The notes under the pieces were generated by a model. The model was not told the origin of the DNA, made no database searches, and saw only the letters and a list, made by a program, of their open reading frames with translations. Shown piece by piece: positions 7,330 through 15,401 of a DNA stretch of 28,254 bases. The position numbers and the translations under genes were made by a program. Source of the DNA: an uncultured Eubacteriales bacterium. GTDB taxonomy: Bacteria; Bacillota_A; Clostridia; Oscillospirales; Acutalibacteraceae. Position 1 is the stretch's first letter; the number at the start of each line of letters is the position of its first letter. The stretch lies in NCBI GenBank assembly GCA_934454005.1, contig CAKSGI010000003.1:1-28254 (forward strand), given 5' to 3'.

Positions 7330-8709
7330 TTATACAAGGCTAAAATTTACTATTATTACATTCTGTGATTCTACTTTTACATAGAATATATTATTTCTAT
7401 CTATTTTTTTATCATCTAATATTTTGTTAACAGAATCCACATAATATAATAATTTATACGGAGATTCCATAAGCATTTTAGATACTGTGTTTTCATAATT
7501 TAAAGAATCTGAAATCAAAAACGGTATGTCTTTGTTCCCAGAAGATATTTTTTTATATAGCTTGTCTATAATAAGTTTATCATCTTCTTTTCCAAAAGAA
7601 CAGATTTCAATAGCTTCAACATTATAATAATTTGCGTCATTTGAATCACATTTGGGTACATTCACATTATATCTTACAGGATTTACAATCCCGTTTCCGC
7701 ATATTTCTTCCTTGCTAAATTCATCGAAATCAGGATAAATTTTATGATCCAGCTTAATTATATCATCATTAACATTAAAGTAGTTATATAGTCTTGCTTG
7801 AGATGAATCATTCCAAGTTACGTCAACATGATACCATTTTTTATCAATATAAGCTAAGTTCCACTCATGGGGAATATTTTTTGCATCACCACTTATTAAC
7901 CTACAATATATGCCAACATTATTTAATAATAATTGCATAGCTTTAGAGTAACCTTCACAAACTGCTTCTCTTCCAACAATTGCACCATATACGTTAAACG
8001 AAGCCCATTTTTTCTTCAAGTAAATTGCATCACTATCATATTGGCAATTATCTATTAACCAATCGTGAACATATTTCTCCCTTTTATACTCAGATAGCCC
8101 TTGCGGAATATTACTAATAACAGTGTTGACTCTTGACACTAGTTGAGAAATTGCTCCATTGCATTCTTCTGGAGACAATATAGAATAGAGCTGTATAAAT
8201 GTATTTTCTTGAGTAAAAGCATAACCAAACGTATTGGCTATCCAAAACTCAAATGGGTGATCATCATTAAATGCTCCAATAATTTTTCTGACAATATCCT
8301 CAGAAAAAACAGTTCCTTCTACAGTTACCTTTTGCGAAGGATAATAACCAGATTCATTTTTTTCTGGTGAAATTCTATAAACTGCCTCCTCGAGTTCATT
8401 ATAAGTTTTTTGTTGCACTGTGTCCTTAAGACTTGCATATCCGTTTTCTTGCTTTACACTTGAATAGCAGGATTTCATCGGTTTTTCTAGAGAAATCTCT
8501 TTTAAACTATCTTGACGAGCATCAGAATCAAGCTCTCTGCTTTTAGGCGGAGATAAATCCCTTTCAATATCCGAATGATATATTTTATCAGACACATTAT
8601 CATTTTGGTCATCCATATCCTTTTTACAAAACAAGTTAAAAGCAGAACTGCACCCCGATAATGTAATTACAGTGCATAAACATAATATAATATTTAAAAT
8701 CCTTTTCAT
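7330..8709 (-). CDS. transglutaminase-like lipoprotein
   Basis: A 459-aa predicted lipoprotein of the transglutaminase/protease-like superfamily. The signal peptide MKRILNIILCLCTVITLSGC ends in a lipobox with C20, so it should be anchored outside the membrane. Residues 21-105 are a polar linker. The catalytic core lies at about 205-300: AIVGREAVCEGYSKAMQLLL with C251, NIPHEWNLAYIDKKWYHVDV with H281 and D296, a complete Cys-His-Asp triad. The C-terminal 150 residues are not recognised. Relatives act as peptidases or cross-linkers of surface proteins or peptidoglycan; the substrate here is unknown. It is the first gene of the run into folE, with its own promoter and AAGGTG ribosome site. Its link with folate genes is positional only. 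Confidence 0.88.
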   Translation of the reverse strand: MKRILNIILCLCTVITLSGCSSAFNLFCKKDMDDQNDNVSDKIYHSDIERDLSPPKSRELDSDARQDSLKEISLEKPMKSCYSSVKQENGYASLKDTVQQKTYNELEEAVYRISPEKNESGYYPSQKVTVEGTVFSEDIVRKIIGAFNDDHPFEFWIANTFGYAFTQENTFIQLYSILSPEECNGAISQLVSRVNTVISNIPQGLSEYKREKYVHDWLIDNCQYDSDAIYLKKKWASFNVYGAIVGREAVCEGYSKAMQLLLNNVGIYCRLISGDAKNIPHEWNLAYIDKKWYHVDVTWNDSSQARLYNYFNVNDDIIKLDHKIYPDFDEFSKEEICGNGIVNPVRYNVNVPKCDSNDANYYNVEAIEICSFGKEDDKLIIDKLYKKISSGNKDIPFLISDSLNYENTVSKMLMESPYKLLYYVDSVNKILDDKKIDRNNIFYVKVESQNVIIVNFSLV

Positions 8710-8739
8710 TATAACACACCTTAAACGAGATACTCATAT

Positions 8740-8767
8740 AGTATATACAACTGATTTTGCCCTGCAA
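8740..8767 (-). promoter_or_regulatory. putative promoter of the transglutaminase-folE run
   Basis: Reading the minus strand, TTGCAG (8762-8767) and TATACT (8740-8745) are separated by 16 nt, about 30 bp upstream of the ATG. AAGGTG (8717-8722) is the ribosome site. A weaker candidate (TTGAAA, 18 nt, TATTTA) lies further upstream near 8873-8902. Confidence 0.5.
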
Positions 8768-9003
8768 AACAATAAAATATCACATATTTATGATAACACT
8801 ATTTTTAATAAAAAGCTATGGTTTAGTTTAATTTTTATATAAAATTATAACCCTATTTTTAGTGGATAATAACTAAATAGTTTCATATGCAACTATTTTT
8901 CAAAATTATCTTTTTACGCTGCAAATGAACAGTTGATGAATAAAAATATAAATTTTAAATCGAAAACGCAATTCAGCATTTCCGATTTAAAACTCATTAC
9001 AAT
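8768..9003. other. AT-rich intergenic stretch with two hairpins
   Basis: The gap of 294 bp between the M18 aminopeptidase stop and the transglutaminase start (8710-9003) holds no convincing gene; its promoter half is listed separately. One inverted repeat (8953-8962 with 8983-8992, TTTTAAATCG / CGATTTAAAA) is followed on the minus strand by a loose T-rich stretch and may end the aminopeptidase transcript. Another imperfect repeat (8853-8863 with 8872-8880) has no T-run. Confidence 0.5.
8945..8992 (-). terminator. possible weak terminator after the M18 aminopeptidase gene
   Basis: A 10-bp stem, 8983-8992 with 8953-8962, partly extended by AAA/TTT inside, lies 11 bp after the stop codon on the minus strand. 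The tail is T-rich but interrupted, so efficiency is doubtful. Confidence 0.42.
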
Positions 9004-10413
9004 CTATATTTTACGGAAAAATCCCTTAAAAGCTTTATACGCCATATAAACATCTAGCTTAGAAACTATTTCCATAGGTGCATGCATAGATAGCACCGGA
9101 ACTCCCAAATCTACTACATCTACATTTAAATTAGCAATAAATTTAGCAACTGTTCCGCCTCCACCACTGTCTACTTTTCCGAGTTCACCTGTTTGCCAAG
9201 TTATGTTTTGTGAATCTAATATAGCTCTTATTTCTCCCATAAATTCAGCAGAAGCATCAGATGTATCATATTTACCTCCACTTCCTGTATATTTAGTAAT
9301 AACAACCCCGTTATTTATATAACAACTATTCATGGGTTCGTATACACTTGAATAAGTTGGATCAAATGCTGCATTAACATCCGCAGATAAACATTTTGAT
9401 TTAGATAAAACATGTCTTGCTTTAAGATCATCTTGTTGAGCGATATCCTCAATGAAATATTTGAAGAAAGAAGATTTCATCCCAGTATTTCCATCACTTC
9501 CCACCTCTTCTTTATCGGCAAGTATCGTTATAACGGTTTCGTCTGGATTTTCACAGTCTAATATAGCTTTTAATGCTGTATAAGCACAAACCTTATCATC
9601 GTGACCATAAGCACCAATCATACTTCTATCAAACCCGATATCAACAGCTTTATAAGCCGGAACTAACTCTAACTCAGCAGAGTGAAAATCATATTCAACT
9701 ATACCATATTTCTTGTTTATCAAATTCATTATATTAAGTTTAACAAGCTCTGAACCGTTATCCTCTTTGAATGGTCTGCTACCAATTATTACATTCAAAT
9801 CTTCCCCCGTAAAACTTTTTACCATTGGTTTTGTCATCTGTTCCTTAGCAAGATGCGGCAGTAAGTCTGTTACACAAAAGCATGGATCTCCGGCCTCCTC
9901 GCCTATAACAATATCTACACAACTACCATCTTTTTTTATAACTTTCCCGTGAAGTGCCAACGGAATAGTAGTCCATTGATATTTTTTTATTCCACCGTAA
10001 TAATGAGTCTTGAATAGTGCAATATTGCTTTGCTCATATAAGGGATTCGGCTTGAGATCAAGCCTAGGAGAATCTATATGTGCTGCAGCTATTTTTGCAC
10101 CATTTTTTGTCCCTGATTTGCCTATTACACATAGAATCATAGATTTATTTCTATTCGTACAATAAACTTTATCTCCTGGATTATATTTATTATTGTAATC
10201 GTACTCTTTAAATCCATTTTCTTCCGCAAGCCTTTTTGCACTTTTTATAAATTCTCTTTCAGTTTTCGATTTATCAAGAAATTTTTTATAATTTTCACAA
10301 AATTCATCCGCTAAATTAATTGTCTCGTCATCATATTCAGTACCGTTAAATTTTCTGATCATTATTTTTTCCTTTAATATCTCTGATGGGGACTTTTCTA
10401 ATGTTTTATCCAT
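9004..10413 (-). CDS. apeA: M18 family aminopeptidase
   Basis: Cytoplasmic two-zinc aminopeptidase of family M18, removing N-terminal residues from peptides; the family favours acidic or neutral residues. It is 469 aa, the usual length for the clostridial 'M18 aminopeptidase 1' group. Metal and catalytic blocks are AAHIDSPRLDLKPNP (H112), YGHDDKVCAYTAL (D272/D273), ADKEEVGSDGNTGM (E302/E303), LSADVNAAFDP (D345) and LSMHAPMEIVSKLD (H444). The start ATG 10413 has AAGGAG upstream. It is the last gene of the prfA-tsaC-coaE run, four bases after the lytic transglycosylase gene. It probably works in general peptide turnover; the neighbours give no more specific role. Confidence 0.94.
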   Translation of the reverse strand: MDKTLEKSPSEILKEKIMIRKFNGTEYDDETINLADEFCENYKKFLDKSKTEREFIKSAKRLAEENGFKEYDYNNKYNPGDKVYCTNRNKSMILCVIGKSGTKNGAKIAAAHIDSPRLDLKPNPLYEQSNIALFKTHYYGGIKKYQWTTIPLALHGKVIKKDGSCVDIVIGEEAGDPCFCVTDLLPHLAKEQMTKPMVKSFTGEDLNVIIGSRPFKEDNGSELVKLNIMNLINKKYGIVEYDFHSAELELVPAYKAVDIGFDRSMIGAYGHDDKVCAYTALKAILDCENPDETVITILADKEEVGSDGNTGMKSSFFKYFIEDIAQQDDLKARHVLSKSKCLSADVNAAFDPTYSSVYEPMNSCYINNGVVITKYTGSGGKYDTSDASAEFMGEIRAILDSQNITWQTGELGKVDSGGGGTVAKFIANLNVDVVDLGVPVLSMHAPMEIVSKLDVYMAYKAFKGFFRKI

Positions 10414-10417
10414 ATAA

Positions 10418-11002
10418 TTATATCTCCTTACTTTTTTTGTAGTATAGTTTATTATAAACTTCTCTATTTTTTAACACTTTTTTTACATAATCTCTGCTTT
10501 CGTTAAATGGAATATAATCAAGATGTTTTCCATCATGCGAGAATCTTTTATCTTCTAACCATTTATTAACATTCCCCATTCCGGCATTGTAGGCGCAAAT
10601 CGCTTCTCGCTCTGTGCCGTATTTTTTTAATAGATAAGCTATAAAATATGTTCCATATTTTATATTTGTATCTGGGTTTGATAAATATCTTTCATTCATG
10701 TGTTTATCTTCTGTGTGTGTTTGTAGCCACTCAAACGTTTCTGGCATTATTTGCATCAGACCTAGTGCTCCAGCTTTTGATTGCGCCTTTTTATTAAATC
10801 CACTTTCTGTTTTAATTATACCACAAATAAGGGCCGGATCTACACCATATTCTGTCGAAATTTTATCTATTATTTCTTCGTGTTCAATAGGATAAAGAAC
10901 TTTCAAAAAGTATTCATACCCGCCACTATAAGAAAATATTAATACAACCACTATAATAGCAAAGGTGAAAACAGTGATAATATAAGTTCCAAATTTTCTC
11001 AT
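10418..11002 (-). CDS. membrane-anchored lytic transglycosylase (SLT family)
   Basis: A 194-aa Slt70-like lytic transglycosylase that would cleave the MurNAc-GlcNAc bond of peptidoglycan outside the cell. Residues 7-24 form an uncleaved N-terminal membrane anchor without a lipobox. The catalytic domain spans about 38-190, with the active glutamate E66 in IIKTESGFN, then SKAGALGLMQIMPET (75-89), and the C-terminal block CAYNAGMGNVNKWL (136-149). The ATG follows directly after the coaE stop codon (no gap), and its GAGGG ribosome site lies inside coaE, so the two are probably translationally coupled. This coaE-SLT arrangement looks housekeeping; the enzyme may act in wall remodelling or sporulation. 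Confidence 0.92.
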   Translation of the reverse strand: MRKFGTYIITVFTFAIIVVVLIFSYSGGYEYFLKVLYPIEHEEIIDKISTEYGVDPALICGIIKTESGFNKKAQSKAGALGLMQIMPETFEWLQTHTEDKHMNERYLSNPDTNIKYGTYFIAYLLKKYGTEREAICAYNAGMGNVNKWLEDKRFSHDGKHLDYIPFNESRDYVKKVLKNREVYNKLYYKKSKEI

Positions 11003-11605
11003 CTAAGCCCTCACTTTATCTAATATTTCTTTAACCTTTTCATAGATGATATATTTATCCTGAGTACCATCTAAAACATATGAACTATTAGATCTATAAA
11101 ATTCTTCATTGTTTTGAGATTTCACTCTTTTTATCGCTTCTTCTTTAGTTATAAAATCTCTTTTAATAATTCTTTTAATCCTTATATTTTCTGGAGCAAT
11201 TATTGATATAACTATTTTACATATTTTATTAAGGCCACTCTCAATTAAAAGAGCAGCATCGATAATTATTATTCTACATTTATTGTCATTGTCCTTGATT
11301 ATTTCGTTTATTTTGCTTACTATAAAAGGATGCGTTATATTATTTAACTTATTTGTTTTTTCTTTGTTTGAAAATGCTATACTTGCAAGTATCCGTCTAT
11401 TAAGGGTCCCATCTTTATTGCAAATAATATCTCCAAACTCCTCTTTTAGTTCTAATAAACATTTGTGTCCTGGTTCTACTATTTCTCTTGCAATAAGATC
11501 TGCATCTATTATTAAACATCCATTTTTTTTTAAAATATCTGCAACAGTCGTTTTTCCAGAACCCGTTTGGCCAGTTAACCCAACAACTAATGTTTCATCA
11601 ATCAA
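11003..11605 (-). CDS. coaE: CoaE, dephospho-CoA kinase
   Basis: Last enzyme of coenzyme A synthesis, phosphorylating the 3'-hydroxyl of dephospho-CoA. It is 200 aa with the P-loop GLTGQTGSGKTT (9-20), then the family block IIDADLIAREIVEPG (32-46), ITHPFIV near 92 and the lid region with RIIKRDFITKEEA. It starts with TTG at 11605: GAGGTG sits seven bases upstream, inside the last codons of tsaC, and the genes overlap by 8 bp. No ATG fits the family N-terminus better. Placed between tsaC and the lytic transglycosylase, all tightly spaced. Confidence 0.94.
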   Translation of the reverse strand: MIDETLVVGLTGQTGSGKTTVADILKKNGCLIIDADLIAREIVEPGHKCLLELKEEFGDIICNKDGTLNRRILASIAFSNKEKTNKLNNITHPFIVSKINEIIKDNDNKCRIIIIDAALLIESGLNKICKIVISIIAPENIRIKRIIKRDFITKEEAIKRVKSQNNEEFYRSNSSYVLDGTQDKYIIYEKVKEILDKVRA

Positions 11606-12614
11606 GTTTTAGCACCTCAAATCCTGCAGCACGGATAAGTCTATTGTAAACCGCTAAACCTACACCCTCCTTTTTAGGGCATCTTGCATAAACAAGGTCA
11701 ACATCCTTTAAATTATCTATTCTCCTTAAGGCATCGAAGAGTTCATTTGCTTGTGTACTCAAATTGTTCTTTTTACCATATGTAATGGTTTTCACATTCA
11801 ACTTACATTTTTCTTCTTCGTAACATAATGCCGCTATGTTATTTTTGTTTTTAGAGTTTACAAAATTTATAAAATTCTCACTGTTACTATCAATAATTAT
11901 TATTTTAATGTGTGGAGCATAATGCTTATATTTCATACCAGGAGAAGAAACTTTTTCGTCAGGATTTATTCTGTCGAGTACAGCTTTGTCAATTTCGACT
12001 TCTCCTAAAGCATCCCTTAACTCTTCTGCAGTTATTCCACCGGGCCTTAATAGCTTGGGAATATCTGATACTAAAGATATAACTGTAGATTCAACACCAA
12101 CTCTGCACGGCCCATCATCTAAAACTGCATCAATCTTTCCATTTAAATCGTCTAATACATGTTTAGCATTAGTTGGGCTAGGACTTCCGGATATATTTGC
12201 TGAAGGTGCAGCAAGTGGAACATTTGATTCTTTTATTAACGCTCTTGTAACCATGCTATCAGGGAACCTTATTGCAACGGTATCTAATCCTGCACTCACC
12301 TCATCTGGTATTATATTGGATTTTTTTAGAATAATTGTTAACGGACCAGGCCAAAACTTTTGAGCTAATTTTCGCGCTTTTTCAGGAAAATCCTCAACAA
12401 GACTATATATTTCATCAATGCTTGATACATGAACAATTAGAGGATTGTCCATTGGTCTTCCTTTTGCTTTAAATATTTTAGATATTGCTTTTCCATCTAA
12501 GGCATTTGCAGCTAATCCGTAAACCGTTTCTGTTGGTATAGCCACCAATCCACCGTCTTTTATAATTTTTGAAGCAATTTTTATTTCTTTCGATGTTAAC
12601 AATCTAGTTTTCAT
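11598..12614 (-). CDS. tsaC: TsaC/Sua5, L-threonylcarbamoyladenylate synthase
   Basis: Makes L-threonylcarbamoyl-AMP from threonine, bicarbonate and ATP, the precursor used by TsaD to form t6A37 in tRNA. The 338-aa protein is the long Sua5 form: a YrdC domain (about 8-195) with IPTETVYGLAANA (26-38), KAKGRPMDNPLIVHV (49-63), PLAAPSANISGSPSPT (133-148) and GVESTVIS (173-180), then the linker SPGMKYKHYAPH (224-235) and a C-terminal Sua5 domain. AAGGA, within the last codons of prfA, lies nine bases before ATG 12614; the gap to prfA is 5 bp. TsaD, its pathway partner, is at the left edge of the window. Confidence 0.95.
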   Translation of the reverse strand: MKTRLLTSKEIKIASKIIKDGGLVAIPTETVYGLAANALDGKAISKIFKAKGRPMDNPLIVHVSSIDEIYSLVEDFPEKARKLAQKFWPGPLTIILKKSNIIPDEVSAGLDTVAIRFPDSMVTRALIKESNVPLAAPSANISGSPSPTNAKHVLDDLNGKIDAVLDDGPCRVGVESTVISLVSDIPKLLRPGGITAEELRDALGEVEIDKAVLDRINPDEKVSSPGMKYKHYAPHIKIIIIDSNSENFINFVNSKNKNNIAALCYEEEKCKLNVKTITYGKKNNLSTQANELFDALRRIDNLKDVDLVYARCPKKEGVGLAVYNRLIRAAGFEVLKLD

Positions 12615-12619
12615 TTTAC

Positions 12620-13708
12620 TTATCCTTCATTGTTTTCTGAAACACTGTTTTCTAATTTTGCCGCTCTATCCGCAGTAATCAGCGCATCTATAACCTCTTC
12701 TATATTACCATTCAAGCAGTCATCAAGCCTATATAAAGTCAGTCCTATTCTATGATCAGTTAGTCTTCCCTGAGGATAATTATAGGTTCTAATTCTTTCC
12801 GATCTATCCCCTGTTCCAACTTGAGATTTCCTTTCTTGAGCTACTTGAGAATTTTGTTCTTCTATTTTTGCCTCTAAAAGCCTTGACTTCAAAACTTTCA
12901 TTGCTTTGTCTTTATTTTTGTGCTGACTTCTTTCGTCCTGGCATTCAACAACGACACCTGTTGGCAAATGTGTGATTCTAATAGCAGACTCTGTTTTATT
13001 AACATGTTGTCCTCCTGCACCACCAGATCTATACGTGTCTATCTGTAAATCAGTTGGATTAATTTCTATATCAACATCATCTGCCTCTGGTAAAACTGCA
13101 ACTGTAACCGTAGATGTATGGATTCTGCCTTGAGCCTCTGTTTCTGGAACTCTTTGTACTCTATGGACACCACTTTCATATTTAAGCCTTGAGTATGCGC
13201 CTTCCCCTTTAATCATAAAGCTAATTTCTTTGTATCCTCCAAGTTCAGTTTCATTGGCATTTATGAGTTCTGTCTTCCAGTTGCGCATCTCTGCGTACAT
13301 GCTATACATTCTATAAAGTACGCCACAAAACAGCGCTGCTTCTTCACCTCCAGCTCCTCCTCTAATTTCAATTATTACATTTCTATCATCATTTGGATCC
13401 TTTGGCAAAAGTAAAACTTTAAGTTCATCCGATATTCTTGCAATATCCTCTCTAGCTTGAGATAATTCCGACTCAACCATTTCTTTAAAGTCTTTTTCAA
13501 GACCACCTTCATTTAATAGTTGCCTAGCTTCCTCCTCAGAATTTTTAGCTTTTTTATACTCTCTATATTTTTCAACTATAGGCGTTAAATTTTTATGTTC
13601 TTTCATTAGATTTTTATAAGCATTTTGATCTGAAATAACATTAGGATCATACAGCTTTTGATTTATTTCATTATATCTCTTTTCAAATACCTCTAACTTA
13701 TCAAACAA
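12620..13708 (-). CDS. prfA: Peptide chain release factor 1
   Basis: Recognises UAA and UAG in the ribosomal A site and triggers release of the finished peptide. It is 362 aa, the standard RF1 size. The RF1 codon-reading loop appears as [15 protein letters not shown] (186-200; PET at 188-190, as in many Firmicutes), and the catalytic GGQ at 232-234 in [17 protein letters not shown]. The gene starts with TTG 13708 ([12 protein letters not shown] matches the family N-terminus); a GGTG ribosome site is nearby, and in-frame upstream codons hit a stop without an ATG. It comes 30 bp after the DUF951 gene and heads the tsaC-coaE run. The methyltransferase gene prmC is not adjacent. Confidence 0.96.
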   Translation of the reverse strand: MFDKLEVFEKRYNEINQKLYDPNVISDQNAYKNLMKEHKNLTPIVEKYREYKKAKNSEEEARQLLNEGGLEKDFKEMVESELSQAREDIARISDELKVLLLPKDPNDDRNVIIEIRGGAGGEEAALFCGVLYRMYSMYAEMRNWKTELINANETELGGYKEISFMIKGEGAYSRLKYESGVHRVQRVPETEAQGRIHTSTVTVAVLPEADDVDIEINPTDLQIDTYRSGGAGGQHVNKTESAIRITHLPTGVVVECQDERSQHKNKDKAMKVLKSRLLEAKIEEQNSQVAQERKSQVGTGDRSERIRTYNYPQGRLTDHRIGLTLYRLDDCLNGNIEEVIDALITADRAAKLENSVSENNEG

Positions 13709-13738
13709 TTTATTACACCACTTTCTTTAACAAGGCTA

Positions 13739-13915
13739 TTATTTATTAATTGATTTTATCATTTTTTCTAACTTTTCTCTTTTCAAAAATATTTCGTGAT
13801 TGCATGAAATACATCTTATTTTAAAGTCCATTCCCGCTCTAAGAACTAAAAACTTGTTTCCTTTGCAAGGATGTGGCTTTTTTAGAGTTAAAATATCACC
13901 AATATTTATATCCAT
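13739..13915 (-). CDS. DUF951 family small protein
   Basis: A 58-aa protein matching the DUF951 family: MDINIGDILTLKKPHPC, then a strand region and RCISCNHEIFLKREKLEKM. Cysteines C17, C35 and C38 could hold a metal, and the fold is probably a small beta barrel; both are inference. The frame runs on to a TTG at 13927, but GGAGG (13921-13925) lies inside that extension, five bases before ATG 13915, so the shorter start is right. First gene of the run that continues with prfA, with its own promoter. DUF951 genes are widespread in Firmicutes; the function is unknown. Confidence 0.86.
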   Translation of the reverse strand: MDINIGDILTLKKPHPCKGNKFLVLRAGMDFKIRCISCNHEIFLKREKLEKMIKSINK

Positions 13916-13942
13916 AAATGCCTCCAAATCTTTACTTTTTAT

Positions 13943-13972
13943 ATTATATCACTTTATTAATATTACCATCAA
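13943..13972 (-). promoter_or_regulatory. putative promoter of the DUF951-prfA-tsaC-coaE run
   Basis: On the minus strand TTGATG (13967-13972) and TATAAT (13943-13948) are 18 nt apart, about 28 bp before the DUF951 ATG. An exact -10 box and the empty region upstream make this the likely operon promoter. Confidence 0.65.
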
Positions 13973-14093
13973 GTTTTTTGATTAAACTTTTCAATAAAAC
14001 AATAAAGAGGATGCATCTGAATTGAATTGTCTAAATTACCAAAACGACAAAACAGAAACAAGAAAATTATACAATGAACAAAATTTAGGATAC
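13973..14093. other. non-coding A-rich stretch
   Basis: This is part of the 351-bp gap between the DUF951 and tRNA genes. I see no supported gene here. A frame of 49 codons (TTG 14022 to 14171) is open on the plus strand, but it runs antisense through both tRNA terminators and its Lys/Asn-rich content follows from the A-rich strand. Confidence 0.4.
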
Positions 14094-14130
14094 AAAAAAA
14101 GAGTAGACCGTTTAAAACAGTTTTACTCTT
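14094..14130 (-). terminator. second tandem Rho-independent terminator after the initiator tRNA
   Basis: On the minus strand AAGAGTA (14130-14124) pairs with TACTCTT (14105-14099). An inner helix adds about 6 bp with one G-T pair. Seven or more T follow (14100-14094). It is a classic intrinsic terminator and a back-up to the one at 14132-14163. Confidence 0.85.
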
Positions 14131-14131
14131 C

Positions 14132-14163
14132 AAAAAAAGAGAACCAAACTTCTAACGGTTCTC
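14132..14163 (-). terminator. first tandem Rho-independent terminator after the initiator tRNA
   Basis: On the minus strand GAGAACC (14163-14157) pairs with GGTTCTC (14145-14139), with an 11-nt loop and a run of seven T (14138-14132). It is followed at once by a second terminator. Confidence 0.87.
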
Positions 14164-14197
14164 CAATATAATACGAATAGTTAAAAGCGGCTTGAAG

Positions 14198-14245
14198 GTT
14201 CAGAGCACAAGCAAAAAAGAAAATAATTTACTTTTAGCTCTGAAC
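14198..14245 (-). other. hairpin in the trailer of the initiator tRNA transcript
   Basis: A perfect 9-bp inverted repeat (GTTCAGAGC 14198-14206 / GCTCTGAAC 14237-14245, 30-nt loop) lies between the tRNA 3' end and the terminators. There is no T-run, so it is not a terminator. It could shape 3' processing of the tRNA precursor; that is inference. Confidence 0.5.
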
Positions 14246-14266
14246 ACAACTTAGCCAGGGAGTTAT

Positions 14267-14343
<77 letters not shown>

Positions 14344-14357
14344 ATAACAAATTTCAC

Positions 14358-14411
14358 TACTTTTTTATTATACAATATAATTTAATAAAAATCAAGTACT
14401 TTTTTATTATA
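14358..14411. repeat. 15-bp direct repeat carrying the tRNA promoter -10 box
   Basis: TACTTTTTTATTATA occurs exactly twice, at 14358-14372 and 14397-14411 (offset 39 bp). On the minus strand each copy contains TATAAT followed by AAAAAAGTA. The inner copy is the -10 box of the good tRNA promoter. The outer copy lacks a good -35 box at 17 nt. It looks like a local duplication giving a second, weaker start. Confidence 0.7.
14367..14395 (-). promoter_or_regulatory. promoter of the initiator tRNA gene
   Basis: On the minus strand TTGATT (14390-14395), a 17-nt spacer and a consensus TATAAT (14367-14372) lie 23 bp before the first base of the tRNA. Confidence 0.75.
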
Positions 14412-14517
14412 TGATACTATTTAGATCAATATTCATTATATTTACAATAATCAGTTTTGAATTCATAAAATAATTTAACTTTTTGCTCAAATGTACATAA
14501 TGCTATACATATAAAAA

Positions 14518-15072
14518 TTATATTTTTCCTTTTTTCCAGCATTTATAACACAGCGAAATATATTTATCATCCCCGCCAATATCGATTTGGTCTCCTGAAT
14601 ACACTATTGCATTTCTATTATATCTAGCATTTATTATAGCTTTCTTCCCGCATTTACACATAGATGGAATTTCTCTTATAGTATCCGCAACCTCCAGAAG
14701 TCTTTTGCTACCCTCAAACAAATTACACATATAATCTGTTTTTAAACCATAACATATAACCATTATTCCCCTATCTGATAATTCTCTCAACTCATCAACC
14801 TGTTCTTTGGTCAAAAATTGTGATTCATCTATTATTAATGTATCAAAGTTACATTCTTTTAATATATCTTCTATTTTATCTTCTTTAGAGATTGAAATTG
14901 CTTCGCATTCTAAGCCTATCCTTGACTTTACAACGTTTTTCCCATCTCTATCATCAATACTAGGTTTTAATAATGCTACCCTTCTACCCTTTTCTTCAAA
15001 ATTAAATTTCTTCATCAAGGCATTTGCCGTTTTACTAGATCCCATAACTCCATAATAAAAATACATTTTCAT
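14518..15072 (-). CDS. tdk: Thymidine kinase (TK1 type)
   Basis: Salvage enzyme phosphorylating thymidine with ATP. I start it at ATG 15072 (184 aa, MKMYFYYGVMGSSKT), because AAAGG lies nine bases upstream; the ATG at 15081 would touch that ribosome site. Motifs are the P-loop GVMGSSKT (8-15), LLKPSIDDRDG (34-44), the DE pair in LIIDESQFL (79-87), the lasso loop with GLKTDYMCNLFEGSK, and paired zinc cysteines C139/C141 and C175/C178 around RYNRNAIVYSGDQIDIGG. Length and layout are those of bacterial TK1-type enzymes. It lies downstream of a 64-aa small gene and an inverted repeat; no clear terminator separates it from the tRNA. Confidence 0.95.
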   Translation of the reverse strand: MKMYFYYGVMGSSKTANALMKKFNFEEKGRRVALLKPSIDDRDGKNVVKSRIGLECEAISISKEDKIEDILKECNFDTLIIDESQFLTKEQVDELRELSDRGIMVICYGLKTDYMCNLFEGSKRLLEVADTIREIPSMCKCGKKAIINARYNRNAIVYSGDQIDIGGDDKYISLCYKCWKKGKI

Positions 15073-15091
15073 ATTATACATCCTTTGATTA

Positions 15092-15122
15092 TTTAGAGCT
15101 GATATTATTTACCAGCTCTAAA
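15092..15122 (-). other. 10-bp hairpin in the leader of tdk
   Basis: TTTAGAGCTG (15092-15101) and CAGCTCTAAA (15113-15122) form a perfect 10-bp stem with an 11-nt loop between the 64-aa gene and tdk. No T-run follows on either strand, so it is more likely an RNA-processing, stabilising or attenuating element than a plain terminator. Confidence 0.6.
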
Positions 15123-15129
15123 ACAACCT

Positions 15130-15324
15130 CTACAAATTAAAATTTGAATTTATCAAACTTTGAACATACATGTTCATCTCTTGTTGAGAATTTATATTTC
15201 TTGTTCCCTCAATTATTTCTCTTCTTCTATTTTCCGGTAACAACGAAAAACCTCTCATAGCATCTATGTTTTTGGCCATAGCCATACTAAATCCCATTGG
15301 TACATCTTTTAATATTTCATTCAT
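15130..15324 (-). CDS. 64-aa conserved-looking small protein, unknown function
   Basis: A short, probably cytoplasmic protein starting MNEILKDVPMGFSMAMAKNI, continuing with MRGFSLLPENRRREIIEGTR and ending QQEMNMYVQSLINSNFNL. GGAGG nine bases before ATG 15324 supports translation. There is no membrane segment or cysteine. The layout (PMG.MAMA, then LLP..RR.EII..T, then EM...VQSL) recalls a family of 60-70 aa clostridial proteins of unknown function that I know only as hypothetical. It sits between an amidohydrolase gene and tdk, with an inverted repeat on each side. It could be a small regulatory or adaptor protein; I cannot assign a role. Confidence 0.75.
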   Translation of the reverse strand: MNEILKDVPMGFSMAMAKNIDAMRGFSLLPENRRREIIEGTRNINSQQEMNMYVQSLINSNFNL

Positions 15325-15337
15325 AAATTTTAACCTC

Positions 15338-15372
15338 CAGATAATAAAACTTTTAACAAACTATATTATCTG
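15338..15372 (-). promoter_or_regulatory. leader hairpin abutting the ribosome site of the 64-aa gene
   Basis: CAGATAATA (15338-15346) and TATTATCTG (15364-15372) form a 9-bp stem with a 17-nt loop. On the minus strand the 3' arm ends in CTG and runs straight into GAGG of the ribosome site, so folding could affect translation of the 64-aa gene. Confidence 0.5.
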
Positions 15373-15401
15373 AATTATATGGCACATTATTCTTTAAATT
15401 C

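Noticed and set aside
14022..14171. 49-codon TTG-started plus-strand frame with AGAGG upstream
   Set aside because: It runs antisense through both tRNA terminators, its Lys/Asn/Gln content follows from the A-rich strand, and the start is weak.
15073..15081. Upstream ATG for thymidine kinase
   Set aside because: It touches the AAAGG ribosome site; ATG 15072 has normal spacing.
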